A DNA stretch of 64,000 nt from Kribbella pratensis. GTDB lineage: Bacteria > Actinomycetota > Actinomycetes > Propionibacteriales > Kribbellaceae. A program made the translations under genes and the position numbers. Numbering within the stretch: the stretch's first letter is position 1; every line of letters starts with the position of its first letter. Of the stretch, positions 14,862 through 23,618 are shown one piece after another. Below the pieces are notes generated by a model. It was not told the origin of the DNA. It did no database searches and saw only the letters and a list, made by a program, of their open reading frames with translations. The stretch covers positions 306,358 to 370,357 of the forward strand of contig NZ_SODP01000005.1 of assembly GCF_004365355.1 (NCBI RefSeq). The letters are read 5' to 3'.

Positions 14862-16613
14862 ATGAGTGAGCAGCTGACCGGGGCACAGGCTCTGATCCGC
14901 GCACTGGAACATGCCGGAGTGGACACCGTCTTCGGCATCCCGGGCGGCGCGATCCTCCCGGCGTACGACCCGATGCTCGACTCGACCCAGATCCGCCACA
15001 TCCTGGTACGTCACGAGCAGGGCGCCGGCCACGCAGCCCAGGGGTACGCCGCCGCGTCGGGCAAGACCGGCGTGTGCATGGCGACCTCGGGCCCGGGCGC
15101 GACCAACCTGGTGACGCCGATCGCCGACGCGTACATGGACTCGGTGCCGATGGTGGCGATCACCGGTCAGGTCGCCGGTGCCGCGATCGGCACGGACGCC
15201 TTCCAGGAGGCGGACATCCGCGGCATCACGATGCCGATCACCAAGCACAACTTCCTGGTGACCGACCCGGCCGACATCGCCACCACGATCGCCGAGGCGT
15301 TCCACATCGCCTCCACCGGCCGGCCCGGCCCGGTCCTGGTCGACGTGACCAAGGACGCGATGCAGACCCAGGGCGTCGACTTCCAATGGCCGACCGAGCT
15401 CGCGCTCCCCGGCTACCGGCCGGTGACCCGCCCGCACCCCAAGCAGGTGCGTGAGGCGGCCCGCCTGATCGCCGCGGCCGAGAAGCCGGTGCTGTACGTC
15501 GGCGGCGGCGTGATCCGCGCCCGGGCCAGCGCGGAGCTGAAGGAGCTCGCCGAGCTGCTCGGTATCCCCGTGGTCACCACGCTGATGGCCCGCGGCGCGC
15601 TGCCGGACTCGCACGAGCTGCACTTCGGGATGCCCGGTATGCACGGTTCGGTGTCCGCGGTCGGCGCGCTGCAGCGCTCCGATCTGCTGATCACCCTCGG
15701 CGCCCGGTTCGACGACCGCGTCACCGGCAAGCTCGACTCGTTCGCACCCGAGGCAAAGGTCATCCACGCCGACATCGATCCGGCCGAGATCGGCAAGAAC
15801 CGCGCCGCCGACGTGCCGATCGTGGGTGACTGCAAGGAGGTCATCACCGATCTGATCGCGGCGCTGCGGACCGAGATCGCCGGCTCCGGCCGCACCCCGT
15901 CATACGACGCCTGGCGCGGCCAGCTGGAGGCGGTCCGCGCGAAGTACCCGGTGGCGTACGACGAACCCGAGGACGGCACGCTGTCCCCGCAGTACGTGAT
16001 CGAGCGGATCGGCCAGATCGCCGGACCGGACGCCGTGTACACCGCGGGCGTCGGCCAGCACCAGATGTGGTCCGCGCACTACCTGCCGTTCGAGAAGCCC
16101 GGCCACTGGCTGAACTCCGGCGGCCTCGGCACGATGGGGTACGCCGTGCCGGCCGCGATGGGCGCCAAGGTCGCGCGGCCGGACAAGACCGTCTGGGCGA
16201 TCGACGGCGACGGCTGCTTCCAGATGACCAACCAGGAGCTCGTCACCTGCGCGCTGGAGGGCATCCCGATCAAGGTTGCCGTGATCAACAACCAGTCGCT
16301 GGGCATGGTCCGGCAGTGGCAGACGCTGTTCTACGACAAGCGGTACTCCAACACCGACCTGCACTCGGCCCGGATCCCGGACTTTGCCAAGCTGGCCGAG
16401 GCGATGGGCGGCGTCGGGCTGCGCTGCTCCGACAAGGACTCCGTCGACGCCACGATCGACAAGGCGATGTCGGTGACCGACCAGCCGGTCGTCGTGGACT
16501 TCGTCGTACACCGCGACGCGATGGTCTGGCCGATGGTCGCGGCCGGCACGAGCAACGACGACATCCAGATCGCCCGCGACATGGCGCCGACCTGGGACGG
16601 GGAGGAGCTGTAG
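14862..16613 (+). CDS. ilvB: Acetolactate synthase, large catalytic subunit
   Basis: A 583-aa ThDP/FAD enzyme that condenses pyruvate with pyruvate or 2-ketobutyrate in the first common step of Val/Leu/Ile synthesis. The catalytic Glu52 lies in RHEQGAGHAAQGYA; the ThDP/Mg site is IDGDGCFQMTNQEL. The middle FAD-fold domain and C-terminal PYR/PP domains are complete. The start with GAAGG upstream lies 119 bp after the attenuator. It forms the ilvB-ilvN-ilvC operon, with the small subunit 79 bp downstream. Confidence 0.96.
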   Translation: MSEQLTGAQALIRALEHAGVDTVFGIPGGAILPAYDPMLDSTQIRHILVRHEQGAGHAAQGYAAASGKTGVCMATSGPGATNLVTPIADAYMDSVPMVAITGQVAGAAIGTDAFQEADIRGITMPITKHNFLVTDPADIATTIAEAFHIASTGRPGPVLVDVTKDAMQTQGVDFQWPTELALPGYRPVTRPHPKQVREAARLIAAAEKPVLYVGGGVIRARASAELKELAELLGIPVVTTLMARGALPDSHELHFGMPGMHGSVSAVGALQRSDLLITLGARFDDRVTGKLDSFAPEAKVIHADIDPAEIGKNRAADVPIVGDCKEVITDLIAALRTEIAGSGRTPSYDAWRGQLEAVRAKYPVAYDEPEDGTLSPQYVIERIGQIAGPDAVYTAGVGQHQMWSAHYLPFEKPGHWLNSGGLGTMGYAVPAAMGAKVARPDKTVWAIDGDGCFQMTNQELVTCALEGIPIKVAVINNQSLGMVRQWQTLFYDKRYSNTDLHSARIPDFAKLAEAMGGVGLRCSDKDSVDATIDKAMSVTDQPVVVDFVVHRDAMVWPMVAAGTSNDDIQIARDMAPTWDGEEL

Positions 16614-16692
16614 TGAGAGAGCGCAGCGAACGAACAAATCCAGCACAGTCCACTCGTGCCTCATCGGCGCCCGGAGCGAAGCGAGGACGTCG

Positions 16693-17337
16693 ATGAGTAA
16701 GCACACACTGAGCATCCTGGTCGAGAACAAGCACGGTGTGCTGGCTCGGGTGGCCGCGTTGATCTCGCGGCGGGGCTTCAACATCGATTCGCTCGCGGTG
16801 GGTCCGACCGAGCACCCCGAGGTGTCCCGGATGACCATCGCGGTCAGCGTGGACGAGCAGCCTCTGGAGCAGATCACCAAGCAGCTGAACAAGCTGGTGA
16901 ACGTGATCAAGATCGTCGAGCTCGAGCCCAGCCAGACGGTTCAGCGTGAACTGCTGCTGGTCAAGGTCAAGGCGGACACCCTGACTCGCGGACAGGTGCT
17001 GGAGACCGTCCAGCTGTTCCGTGCGAAGGTGGTGGACGTGGCACCGGACGCGATCACGATCGAGGCGACCGGCAATCCCGAGAAGCTCGAAGCCATGCTC
17101 CGGGTGCTGGAACCCTTCGGCGTCCGCGAGCTGGTGCAGTCCGGCATGGTGGCGATCGGCCGGGGCAGCCGCTCCATCTCCGACCGCACGCTGCGGCCGG
17201 TCCCGGTGCCGCCGCCGCACGTCCAGTCGGGTCCTCCGACCGTGCAGGCGCGACCCGCCGAACGTTCCCACCACGCGAACCACCCGGTGCCGGGCCCGCC
17301 GCCAGGCCGAGCCGCCGCCGTACCGAATCAACACTGA
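16693..17337 (+). CDS. ilvN: Acetolactate synthase, small regulatory subunit with extended tail
   Basis: A 214-aa protein. The N-terminal ACT domain (TLSILVENKHGVLARVAAL, about 5-75) binds valine in known homologues, and the second ferredoxin-like domain runs to about 165 (VAIGRGSRSI). The last 45 or so residues are Pro/His-rich (RPVPVPPPHVQ to AAAVPNQH) and have no counterpart in the usual 160-175-aa IlvN; this tail is likely disordered. ATG at 16693 with GAGGAC upstream. The 79-bp gap to ilvB contains GAGCGCAGCGA-type words. Confidence 0.93.
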   Translation: MSKHTLSILVENKHGVLARVAALISRRGFNIDSLAVGPTEHPEVSRMTIAVSVDEQPLEQITKQLNKLVNVIKIVELEPSQTVQRELLLVKVKADTLTRGQVLETVQLFRAKVVDVAPDAITIEATGNPEKLEAMLRVLEPFGVRELVQSGMVAIGRGSRSISDRTLRPVPVPPPHVQSGPPTVQARPAERSHHANHPVPGPPPGRAAAVPNQH

Positions 17338-17409
17338 ACGCGTTCAACGCCCCACCTGGGGAGTATGGCCCGCAAGGCCAGAACTCAATGGAATGGAGAA
17401 GTGCCGCAA

Positions 17410-18441
17410 GTGGCAGCTGAAATGTTCTACGACGACAACGCCGACCTGTCGGTGATCCAGGGCCGCCACGTGGCCGTCCTCGGCTACGGCTCCCAGGGCC
17501 ACGCCCACGCGCTCTCGCTGCGTGACTCCGGCGTCGACGTCCGGGTCGGTCTGCCGGAGGGCTCGAAGAGCCGAGCCAAGGCCGAGGCCCAGGGCCTGCG
17601 CGTGCTCAGTCCGGCCGAGGCGGTCGAGGAGGCCGACGTCATCGTCGTACTCGCGCCGGACCCGGCCCAGCGCAAGCTCTACAAGGAGGCCATCGAGCCG
17701 AACCTGGTCGACGGCGACGCGCTCGTCTTCGGTCACGGCTTCAACATCCGGTTCGGCTACATCAAGCCGCCGGCCGGCGTGGACGTGTTCATGGTCGCCC
17801 CGAAGGGCCCCGGACACCTGGTCCGCCGCGAGTACTCCGAGGGTCGCGGCGTACCCGTGCTGGTAGCGGTCGAGCAGGACGCGACCGGCAAGGCGTGGGA
17901 CCTGGCGCTCTCGTACGCGAAGGGCATCGGCGGTCTGCGGGCCGGCGGTATCAAGACCACCTTCACCGAGGAGACCGAGACCGACCTGTTCGGTGAGCAG
18001 GCCGTCCTCTGCGGTGGTGTGTCGGCGCTGATCCAGAACGGCTTCGAGGTACTGACCGAGGCCGGCTACCAGCCCGAGGTCGCGTACTTCGAGTGCCTGC
18101 ACGAGCTGAAGCTGATCGTCGACCTGATCTACGAAGGCGGTATCGCCAAGCAGCGCTGGTCGGTCTCCGACACCGCCGAGTACGGCGACTACGTGTCCGG
18201 CCCGCGGATCATCGACGCGTCGGTGAAGCAGCGGATGAAGGAGGTCCTCGGCGACATCACCGACGGCACCTTCGCGGCCCGCTTCATCGCCGACCAGGAC
18301 GCCGGCGCGCCGGAGTTCGCCGAGTTCCGCAAACAGAGCGAGTCGCACCCGATCGAGGCCGTAGGCAAGGAGCTGCGCGGTCTGATGGCGTGGGTCAAGT
18401 CCCACGACGACGACTACGTCGAGGGCACGTCCGCCCGCTGA
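17410..18441 (+). CDS. ilvC: Ketol-acid reductoisomerase
   Basis: A 343-aa class I enzyme using NADPH and Mg to convert acetolactates to dihydroxy acids. The Rossmann motif GYGSQGHAHA is near residue 25, and the Mg/substrate residues sit in DLFGEQAVLCGG and FECLHELKLIVDL. GTG at 17410 is preferred: it gives the usual N-terminus (xAEMFYDDNADLS) and has GGAGAA 10 nt upstream. Frames starting at 17365 or 17401 would add 15 or 3 residues but place the ribosome site too close. Last gene of the attenuated ilvBNC operon, ended by a strong hairpin. Confidence 0.93.
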   Translation: MAAEMFYDDNADLSVIQGRHVAVLGYGSQGHAHALSLRDSGVDVRVGLPEGSKSRAKAEAQGLRVLSPAEAVEEADVIVVLAPDPAQRKLYKEAIEPNLVDGDALVFGHGFNIRFGYIKPPAGVDVFMVAPKGPGHLVRREYSEGRGVPVLVAVEQDATGKAWDLALSYAKGIGGLRAGGIKTTFTEETETDLFGEQAVLCGGVSALIQNGFEVLTEAGYQPEVAYFECLHELKLIVDLIYEGGIAKQRWSVSDTAEYGDYVSGPRIIDASVKQRMKEVLGDITDGTFAARFIADQDAGAPEFAEFRKQSESHPIEAVGKELRGLMAWVKSHDDDYVEGTSAR

Positions 18442-18486
18442 CCCACTCGGCCCTCGGGCAGGTTTCGGGGCCTTGAACACCTTCTC

Positions 18487-18522
18487 GGGGCCTTGGACAG
18501 GTTATTTCCTGTCCAAGGCCCC
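18487..18522 (+). terminator. Strong hairpin terminator after ilvC
   Basis: A perfect 15-bp stem: 18487-18501 (GGGGCCTTGGACAGG) with 18508-18522, around a 6-nt loop TTATTT. There is no T run, as is common in actinobacteria. A partial copy of the left arm (CGGGGCCTTG) occurs 20 bp upstream. Confidence 0.8.
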
Positions 18523-18619
18523 GCGTTCATGTCCGCGGTCCCGCCGACTGACGCCGGTGTTTGACACAATGTGTGACGGTTGTGGTCCGGGTAGGTGAGT
18601 GCGGGGGAGGTGGGCGGCG

Positions 18620-19807
18620 GTGGAGGACGGCAGGAGCGGGCTGCCGCGGCCGCCCCGGCGGATCCCCCCGAACGCCGGTTCGCTGACCCAGCTGGAGGTT
18701 CCGAGCCGGCTCACCGCACCGCAACCGCAGCCTCGGCGGCCGTGGATCTTCGGCCGGATCCTGGCCGGTCTCGTCGTCCTGCTGGTGATCGCCGCGGGCG
18801 GCGCCGGTGCGGGCTGGTTCGTCCATGAGCGGCGCCTGGCCATCAACACCGACGAAGTGCTGAAGTCGGCCGGACCGGCGGTGGTCCGCGTGCTCGCGAC
18901 GACCTGCGGCTCGACCGGCGAGGCATCCGGCGTACTGATCGACAACGGCCGGGTCCTCACCGCAGCGTCGGCGGTCGCCAACCCGAGGTCGATCGTGATC
19001 GTCACCCAGGACGGGCGGATCCGGCGCGCCAACCTGCTCGGCACGAGCGCTGACGGCGTCGCCGTACTGCAGTCGATCGGCCAGGCCGCTACGCCGATGC
19101 AGGTCGCCGCGGCCGACCCCGACCCGAAGGCGCAGCGGGCCCTGATCGGTTACACCGCGGCGGGTAAGCAGACGATCAACGAGATCGGCTCGACGGCCGA
19201 CCCGCGGGCCTTGAGCGAGGTCATGAACACGGCCAAGCTCGGCGGCCCGGTCGTCGACAAGTCCGGCGACCTGATCGGCCTCGTCACCGGCGCCACGGTC
19301 CAGGCCGGCACGATCGTCCCGCTCGCCAACCTCCGGGGGTACGTCGGTGTGTCGCCGTCGGGCCTCGACGTCGCGACGGCCGGGACCTGCGCCCAGTCGC
19401 GCGGTCCGCAGGCCGCCGTCGTCCCGGCGTTGCAGGTCGCTGCGACGCCGCTGAACGTCGAGGTCCAGCGGTTGTTCGGCAACTACGTCACGCTGGAGAA
19501 CCAGCAGGACTTCCGCGGGCTGCAGGCGTTGTACTCGGCGCGGTTCGCCAAGGGCATGACCGAGGAGCGGGACCTGCACAACCACAAGACGTCGTACTTC
19601 TTCAGCCCGAAGATCACCGACGTGGCACCCGACGGCTCGTACGCCCGGATGTCGTACGACATCCTGTTCGCGCCGACCGCGACCGGCGCGGGCGGCCAGA
19701 ACTGCAACCGGCTCGACGTGCGCTTCCAGCTCGTCCGGGTGAACGGCAAGCTGCTGATCGATCGCACCGTTCCGATGGCGGACCCGGTCAGCTGCGACGC
19801 GGACTGA
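18620..19807 (+). CDS. Membrane-anchored trypsin-like pseudoprotease with NTF2-like C-terminus
   Basis: A 395-aa protein: a proline-rich cytosolic N-terminus, one membrane helix (about 43-66), a trypsin/HtrA-like domain (about 75-240) and a C-terminal NTF2-like domain (about 265-390). The catalytic His position reads TAAS (Ser117) instead of TAAH, and the Ser position reads AKLGGPVV (Leu207) instead of GNSGGP; only the Asp (SADGVAVL, Asp145) remains. It should therefore be inactive, perhaps a scaffold or ligand sensor outside the cell. GTG at 18620 is chosen for GGGGGAGG 9 nt upstream; a GTG at 18599 is possible. Function unknown. Confidence 0.7.
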   Translation: MEDGRSGLPRPPRRIPPNAGSLTQLEVPSRLTAPQPQPRRPWIFGRILAGLVVLLVIAAGGAGAGWFVHERRLAINTDEVLKSAGPAVVRVLATTCGSTGEASGVLIDNGRVLTAASAVANPRSIVIVTQDGRIRRANLLGTSADGVAVLQSIGQAATPMQVAAADPDPKAQRALIGYTAAGKQTINEIGSTADPRALSEVMNTAKLGGPVVDKSGDLIGLVTGATVQAGTIVPLANLRGYVGVSPSGLDVATAGTCAQSRGPQAAVVPALQVAATPLNVEVQRLFGNYVTLENQQDFRGLQALYSARFAKGMTEERDLHNHKTSYFFSPKITDVAPDGSYARMSYDILFAPTATGAGGQNCNRLDVRFQLVRVNGKLLIDRTVPMADPVSCDAD

Positions 19808-19872
19808 TGGTGAGGCTGACCCTGAGCCTGACCGTCATCCGGGCCCTCGAACACCCCCGGAAGCCGACGCGG

Positions 19873-19878
19873 TACCAT
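19873..19878 (+). promoter_or_regulatory. Possible serA -10 (TACCAT)
   Basis: TACCAT lies about 70 bp before serA, giving a leader of about 65 nt with CAGGAG near the start codon. No convincing -35 is visible. Confidence 0.35.
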
Positions 19879-19948
19879 CGACGCAGCGGGCACAGCGCGG
19901 TGCTCTGAAAGATCACGAGCCCCTACCGCTTCTGCAGGAGATTCCTCC

Positions 19949-21556
19949 ATGTCTTCCCTGACTGACGTAACCCGGCCCGTCGTCCTGATCGCCGAAGAGC
20001 TCAGCCCGGCCACCGTCGAGGCGCTCGGCCCCGACTTCGAGATCCGTCACGCGAACGGCGCCGACCGCGCCGAGCTGATCCCGGCCATCGCCGACGTCGA
20101 CGCGATCCTGATCCGCAGCGCCACCAAGGTGGACGCCGAGGCGCTCGCCGCCGCGAAGAAGCTCAAGGTCGTCGCCCGCGCCGGCGTCGGCCTGGACAAC
20201 GTGGACGTGAAGGCCGCCACCCAGGCCGGTGTCATGGTCGTGAACGCGCCGACCTCCAACATCACCAGCGCCGCCGAGCTGGCCGTCGCCCTGCTGCTCG
20301 CCTCCGCGCGGCGAGTGCCGGCGGCGAACGAGTCGCTCAAGAAGGGCGAGTGGAAGCGCAGCAAGTACTCCGGCGTCGAGCTGTTCGAGAAGACCGTCGG
20401 CATCGTCGGCCTCGGCAAGATCGGCGTCCTGGTCGCGCAGCGGCTGGCCGCGTTCGGCATGAACGTGATCGCCTACGACCCGTACGTGCAGGCCGGCCGG
20501 GCCGCGCAGATGGGTGTCCGGCTCGCCACCCTGGACGAGCTGCTGGCGACCAGTGACTTCATCTCGGTGCACCTGCCGAAGACCCCCGAGACCATCGGGC
20601 TGATCGGCGACGAGCAGCTGCACAAGGTCAAGCCCGAGGTCATCATCGTGAACGCGGCCCGCGGCGGCATCGTCGACGAGCAGGCGCTGTACAGCGCGCT
20701 CAAGGAGGGTCGCGTCGCCGGCGCCGGCCTGGACGTGTTCGCGTCCGAGCCGTGCACGGACTCGCCGCTGTTCGAGTTCGAGAACGTCGTCGTCACCCCG
20801 CACCTCGGCGCGTCCACCGACGAGGCGCAGGAGAAGGCCGGCATCGCGGTCGCGAAGTCGGTCCGCCTCGCACTGTCGGGCGAGCTGGTCCCGGACGCGG
20901 TCAACGTCCAGGGCGGCGTGATCGCCGAGGACGTCCGCCCGGGGATCGGGCTGACCGAGAAGCTCGGCCGGATCTTCACCGCGCTCGCCGGTGGCGTCGC
21001 GCAGCAGCTCGACGTCGAGGTGCGCGGCGAGATCACGCAGTACGACGTGAAGGTGCTCGAGCTGGCCGCGCTGAAGGGTGTCTTCGCGGACGTCGTCGAG
21101 GACAACGTCTCGTACGTGAACGCGCCGCTGCTGGCGGCCGAGCGGGGCCTCGAGGTCCGGCTCGTCACCGACCACGACAGCCCCGAGCACCGCAACCTGA
21201 TCACGCTGCGCGGCACGCTCGCCGACGGTGTGCAGGTCTCGGTGTCCGGCACGCTGGTCGGCGTACGGCAGTCGGAGCGGCTGGTCGAGATCGACGGGTA
21301 CGACGTCGAGATCGAGCTCGCCGCGCACCTGGCGTTCCTCACCTACGAGGACCGTCCGGGCGCGGTCGGCCAGATCGGCCGTATCCTCGGCGACGCCGAC
21401 GTGAACATCGCCGGCATGCAGGTCAGCCGCGACCGCAAGGGCGGCAAGGCCCTGGTCGCGCTGTCGGTCGACTCGAAGATCGCCCCGAACGTCCTCGACG
21501 ACATCGCCGCTGCGGTCCAGGCCGACACCGCCCGCACCGTGGACCTCGAGGCCTGA
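19949..21556 (+). CDS. serA: D-3-phosphoglycerate dehydrogenase
   Basis: A 535-aa long-form enzyme (type I) oxidising 3-phosphoglycerate in the first step of serine synthesis. Rossmann motif GLGKIGVLVAQRL (about 151-163), catalytic Arg in NAARGG, Glu in ASEPCTDSP and His in VVTPHLGAST. After about residue 320 come the intervening ASB domain and a C-terminal ACT domain (LTYEDRPGAVGQIGRILGDADVNI), as in mycobacterial SerA, where serine inhibits. AGGAG precedes the ATG. A palindromic terminator follows. Confidence 0.95.
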   Translation: MSSLTDVTRPVVLIAEELSPATVEALGPDFEIRHANGADRAELIPAIADVDAILIRSATKVDAEALAAAKKLKVVARAGVGLDNVDVKAATQAGVMVVNAPTSNITSAAELAVALLLASARRVPAANESLKKGEWKRSKYSGVELFEKTVGIVGLGKIGVLVAQRLAAFGMNVIAYDPYVQAGRAAQMGVRLATLDELLATSDFISVHLPKTPETIGLIGDEQLHKVKPEVIIVNAARGGIVDEQALYSALKEGRVAGAGLDVFASEPCTDSPLFEFENVVVTPHLGASTDEAQEKAGIAVAKSVRLALSGELVPDAVNVQGGVIAEDVRPGIGLTEKLGRIFTALAGGVAQQLDVEVRGEITQYDVKVLELAALKGVFADVVEDNVSYVNAPLLAAERGLEVRLVTDHDSPEHRNLITLRGTLADGVQVSVSGTLVGVRQSERLVEIDGYDVEIELAAHLAFLTYEDRPGAVGQIGRILGDADVNIAGMQVSRDRKGGKALVALSVDSKIAPNVLDDIAAAVQADTARTVDLEA

Positions 21557-21619
21557 TTCACACGAACGACTGATTTACTGGAGGCGGTCAGCCGCCCGCA
21601 GGCGCATGGCGGCTGGCAA

Positions 21620-21645
21620 GGGCCCGGGCTCAATAGCCCGGGCCC
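21620..21645. terminator. Bidirectional terminator between serA and the methyltransferase
   Basis: GGGCCCGGGCT (21620-21630) and its perfect complement (21635-21645) enclose CAAT. It lies between convergent genes, so it can serve both strands. Confidence 0.75.
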
Positions 21646-21655
21646 GCTTCAGTTC

Positions 21656-22222
21656 CTAGTGCCTGGTGGCCAGCAGTACGGCGGCGTCCGGCGCGACCAT
21701 TACCTCGACGGTCGTGAAGCGCTTGTCCATCAGCCATTCCTGGCGGAGCGTGTCGACGCGGCCCTCGTACATCGGCGGCCAGACCGCCGACGGCGTGAAG
21801 TCGTCCAGTACGACGAAGCCGCCGGGCTCGACCACGTCCGCGATGACGTCGCGGGCCGACAGCTTCGCCTCGCGCGCGTCCACGAACAGCAGTGCGAACG
21901 GTCCGCGCTCGATCAGCGCGGTCCAGTCGGCCGAGACGACCTCGATCCGCTCGTCGGCGGCGAACAGCTCCGCGACCGCCTGCGCCAGCTGCGGATCGCT
22001 CTCCGCGGTGACGATGTTCGTCGACTCCCCGGCGCCGCTGCGCAGCCAGGCCGAGCCGACACCGCAGCCGGTCCCGAGTTCACCGAGCAGGCCGGTCTTG
22101 GACGCGGCGAGCGCGGCGAGCAGCCGGCCGGTCTCGTTCCGGGTGGAGCTGACGAATCCGCGCCGGCCGGACAGGCTGAGGGCCGCCGACACCAGCGGCG
22201 GCAGTTCTGGAGGAGCACTCAC
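21656..22222 (-). CDS. SAM-dependent O-methyltransferase-like protein
   Basis: A 188-aa class I methyltransferase. Motif I is GLLGELGTGCGVGSAWL (about 44-60), the SAM ribose acid is in VTAESDPQLAQ, and the DxxxAK-like loop FALLFVDAREAKLS carries the usual metal/catalytic acidic residue, followed by PGGFVVLDDFTPS. The overall pattern is that of the catechol/caffeoyl-CoA O-methyltransferase group; the substrate is unknown. GTG start at 22222 with no clear ribosome site. Convergent with serA. Confidence 0.7.
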   Translation of the reverse strand: MSAPPELPPLVSAALSLSGRRGFVSSTRNETGRLLAALAASKTGLLGELGTGCGVGSAWLRSGAGESTNIVTAESDPQLAQAVAELFAADERIEVVSADWTALIERGPFALLFVDAREAKLSARDVIADVVEPGGFVVLDDFTPSAVWPPMYEGRVDTLRQEWLMDKRFTTVEVMVAPDAAVLLATRH

Positions 22223-22368
22223 CGGCTGAGAGTTGCACAGGTCCGGGCCAGGACCAGCACCGGGATCTCATATACCGGGACATGCTGCCCGCATAGTGGT
22301 GAAATAGTCGGACGTGCGAGTAAATTCGTGCGCATCCTGCCGCCCACGACATATTTGGGAGCAGCAGC

Positions 22369-22524
22369 ATGTACGACATGTATCCAGCCAACTGGCCCGC
22401 GATCGACGCCCGGGAGCGCAAGGCGGCCCGCCGTCGCCGTAGCGCCCGCCCGGCCAGTGACGAGGTCAAGGCTGTCCAAGAGGCCATGAACCGCCGTGAC
22501 AATGGGGGAGAACCCAAGAAGTGA
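22369..22524 (+). CDS. Small basic protein coupled to leuB
   Basis: A 51-codon gene starting MYDMYPANWPAID, then a strongly basic stretch (RERKAARRRRSARP), then a helix-like segment and GGEPKK end. GGGAG lies 7 nt before the ATG, and the stop overlaps the leuB GTG by 4 nt (GTGA), which argues that it is translated. The product may be a real small protein or mainly serve to deliver ribosomes to leuB. It has no branched-chain residue run, so a classic leader peptide role is not supported. Unrecognised family. Confidence 0.7.
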   Translation: MYDMYPANWPAIDARERKAARRRRSARPASDEVKAVQEAMNRRDNGGEPKK

Positions 22525-23570
22525 GCGAGAACAAGAACTTCACGCTGGCCGTCGTCCCGGGTGACGGGATCGGACCCGAGGTCACCACCGAGGCCCTCAA
22601 GGTCCTCGATGCGGTGGCCGCGCAGCACGGCGTGACGTTCGAGCGGACCGAGTACGACCTCGGCGCGAAGCGCTGGCACGCCACCGGTGAGACGCTGCCG
22701 GACGCCGAGTTGGAGGAGATCCGCAAGCACGACGCGATCCTGCTCGGCGCGGTCGGCGACCCGAGCGTCCCGTCCGGCGTACTCGAGCGTGGTCTGCTGC
22801 TCAAGCTCCGCTTCACTCTCGACCACTACGTCAACCTGCGGCCGTCGAAGATCTACCCGTCGGTCGGCTCCCCGCTGGCAGCCCCGGGCGAGGTCGACTT
22901 CGTCGTCGTCCGCGAGGGCACCGAGGGTCCGTACGTCGGCAACGGCGGCGCGCTCCGGGTCGGCACTCCGGCCGAGATCGCCACCGAGGTGTCGGTCAAC
23001 ACGGCGTACGGCGTCGAGCGGGTCGTCCGCGACGCGTTCGCCCGGGCGATGGCGCGCCCGCGCAAGAAGCTCACGCTGGTGCACAAGAACAACGTGCTCG
23101 TGCACGCCGGTCACCTGTGGAAGCGGACCGTCGACAAGGTCGCCGAGGAGTTCCCGGAGATCACCGTCGACTACCTGCACGTGGATGCGGCGACGATCTT
23201 CCTGGTGACCGACCCGGCGCGGTTCGACGTGATCGTCACCGACAACCTGTTCGGCGACATCATCACCGACCTGGCGGCCGCGATCAGCGGCGGGATCGGG
23301 CTGGCCGCGAGCGGCAACATCAACCCGGACCGGACCGCGCCGAGCATGTTCGAGCCGGTGCACGGCTCCGCGCCGGACATCGCCGGCCAGCAGAAGGCCG
23401 ACCCGACCGCGGCCATCCTCTCGGCGTCGCTGCTGTGCGAGCACCTCGGCCTGACCGAGGCGGCCCGCGCGATCGAGGCAGCGGTCGAGGCGGATATCGA
23501 GGAGCGCACGGGCGCCGCCCGCAGTACGGCGGAGATCGGTGACGCGATCGCGAAGCGTGCGGCGGGCTGA
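22521..23570 (+). CDS. leuB: 3-isopropylmalate dehydrogenase
   Basis: A 349-aa NAD-dependent beta-decarboxylating dehydrogenase that forms the direct 2-keto precursor of leucine; it may also act on the citramalate-derived intermediate in isoleucine synthesis by way of cimA. Motifs: VVPGDGIGPEV at the N-terminus, the substrate Arg region ERGLLLKLRF, and the Mg site TDNLFGDIITDLAAAISGGIGLA. GTG start overlaps the small upstream gene. Next is ilvE, with its own promoter 48 bp downstream. Confidence 0.95.
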   Translation: MSENKNFTLAVVPGDGIGPEVTTEALKVLDAVAAQHGVTFERTEYDLGAKRWHATGETLPDAELEEIRKHDAILLGAVGDPSVPSGVLERGLLLKLRFTLDHYVNLRPSKIYPSVGSPLAAPGEVDFVVVREGTEGPYVGNGGALRVGTPAEIATEVSVNTAYGVERVVRDAFARAMARPRKKLTLVHKNNVLVHAGHLWKRTVDKVAEEFPEITVDYLHVDAATIFLVTDPARFDVIVTDNLFGDIITDLAAAISGGIGLAASGNINPDRTAPSMFEPVHGSAPDIAGQQKADPTAAILSASLLCEHLGLTEAARAIEAAVEADIEERTGAARSTAEIGDAIAKRAAG

Positions 23571-23606
23571 GATGGCCGATGCTCGCATGACCACTTGGTC
23601 GAGAGG

Positions 23607-23612
23607 TACGGT
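23607..23612 (+). promoter_or_regulatory. ilvE -10 (TACGGT), 6 nt before the start codon
   Basis: TACGGT followed by 6 nt and the ATG at 23619; no ribosome site is present, consistent with a leaderless ilvE mRNA independent of leuB. Confidence 0.6.
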
Positions 23613-23618
23613 GCGGCT

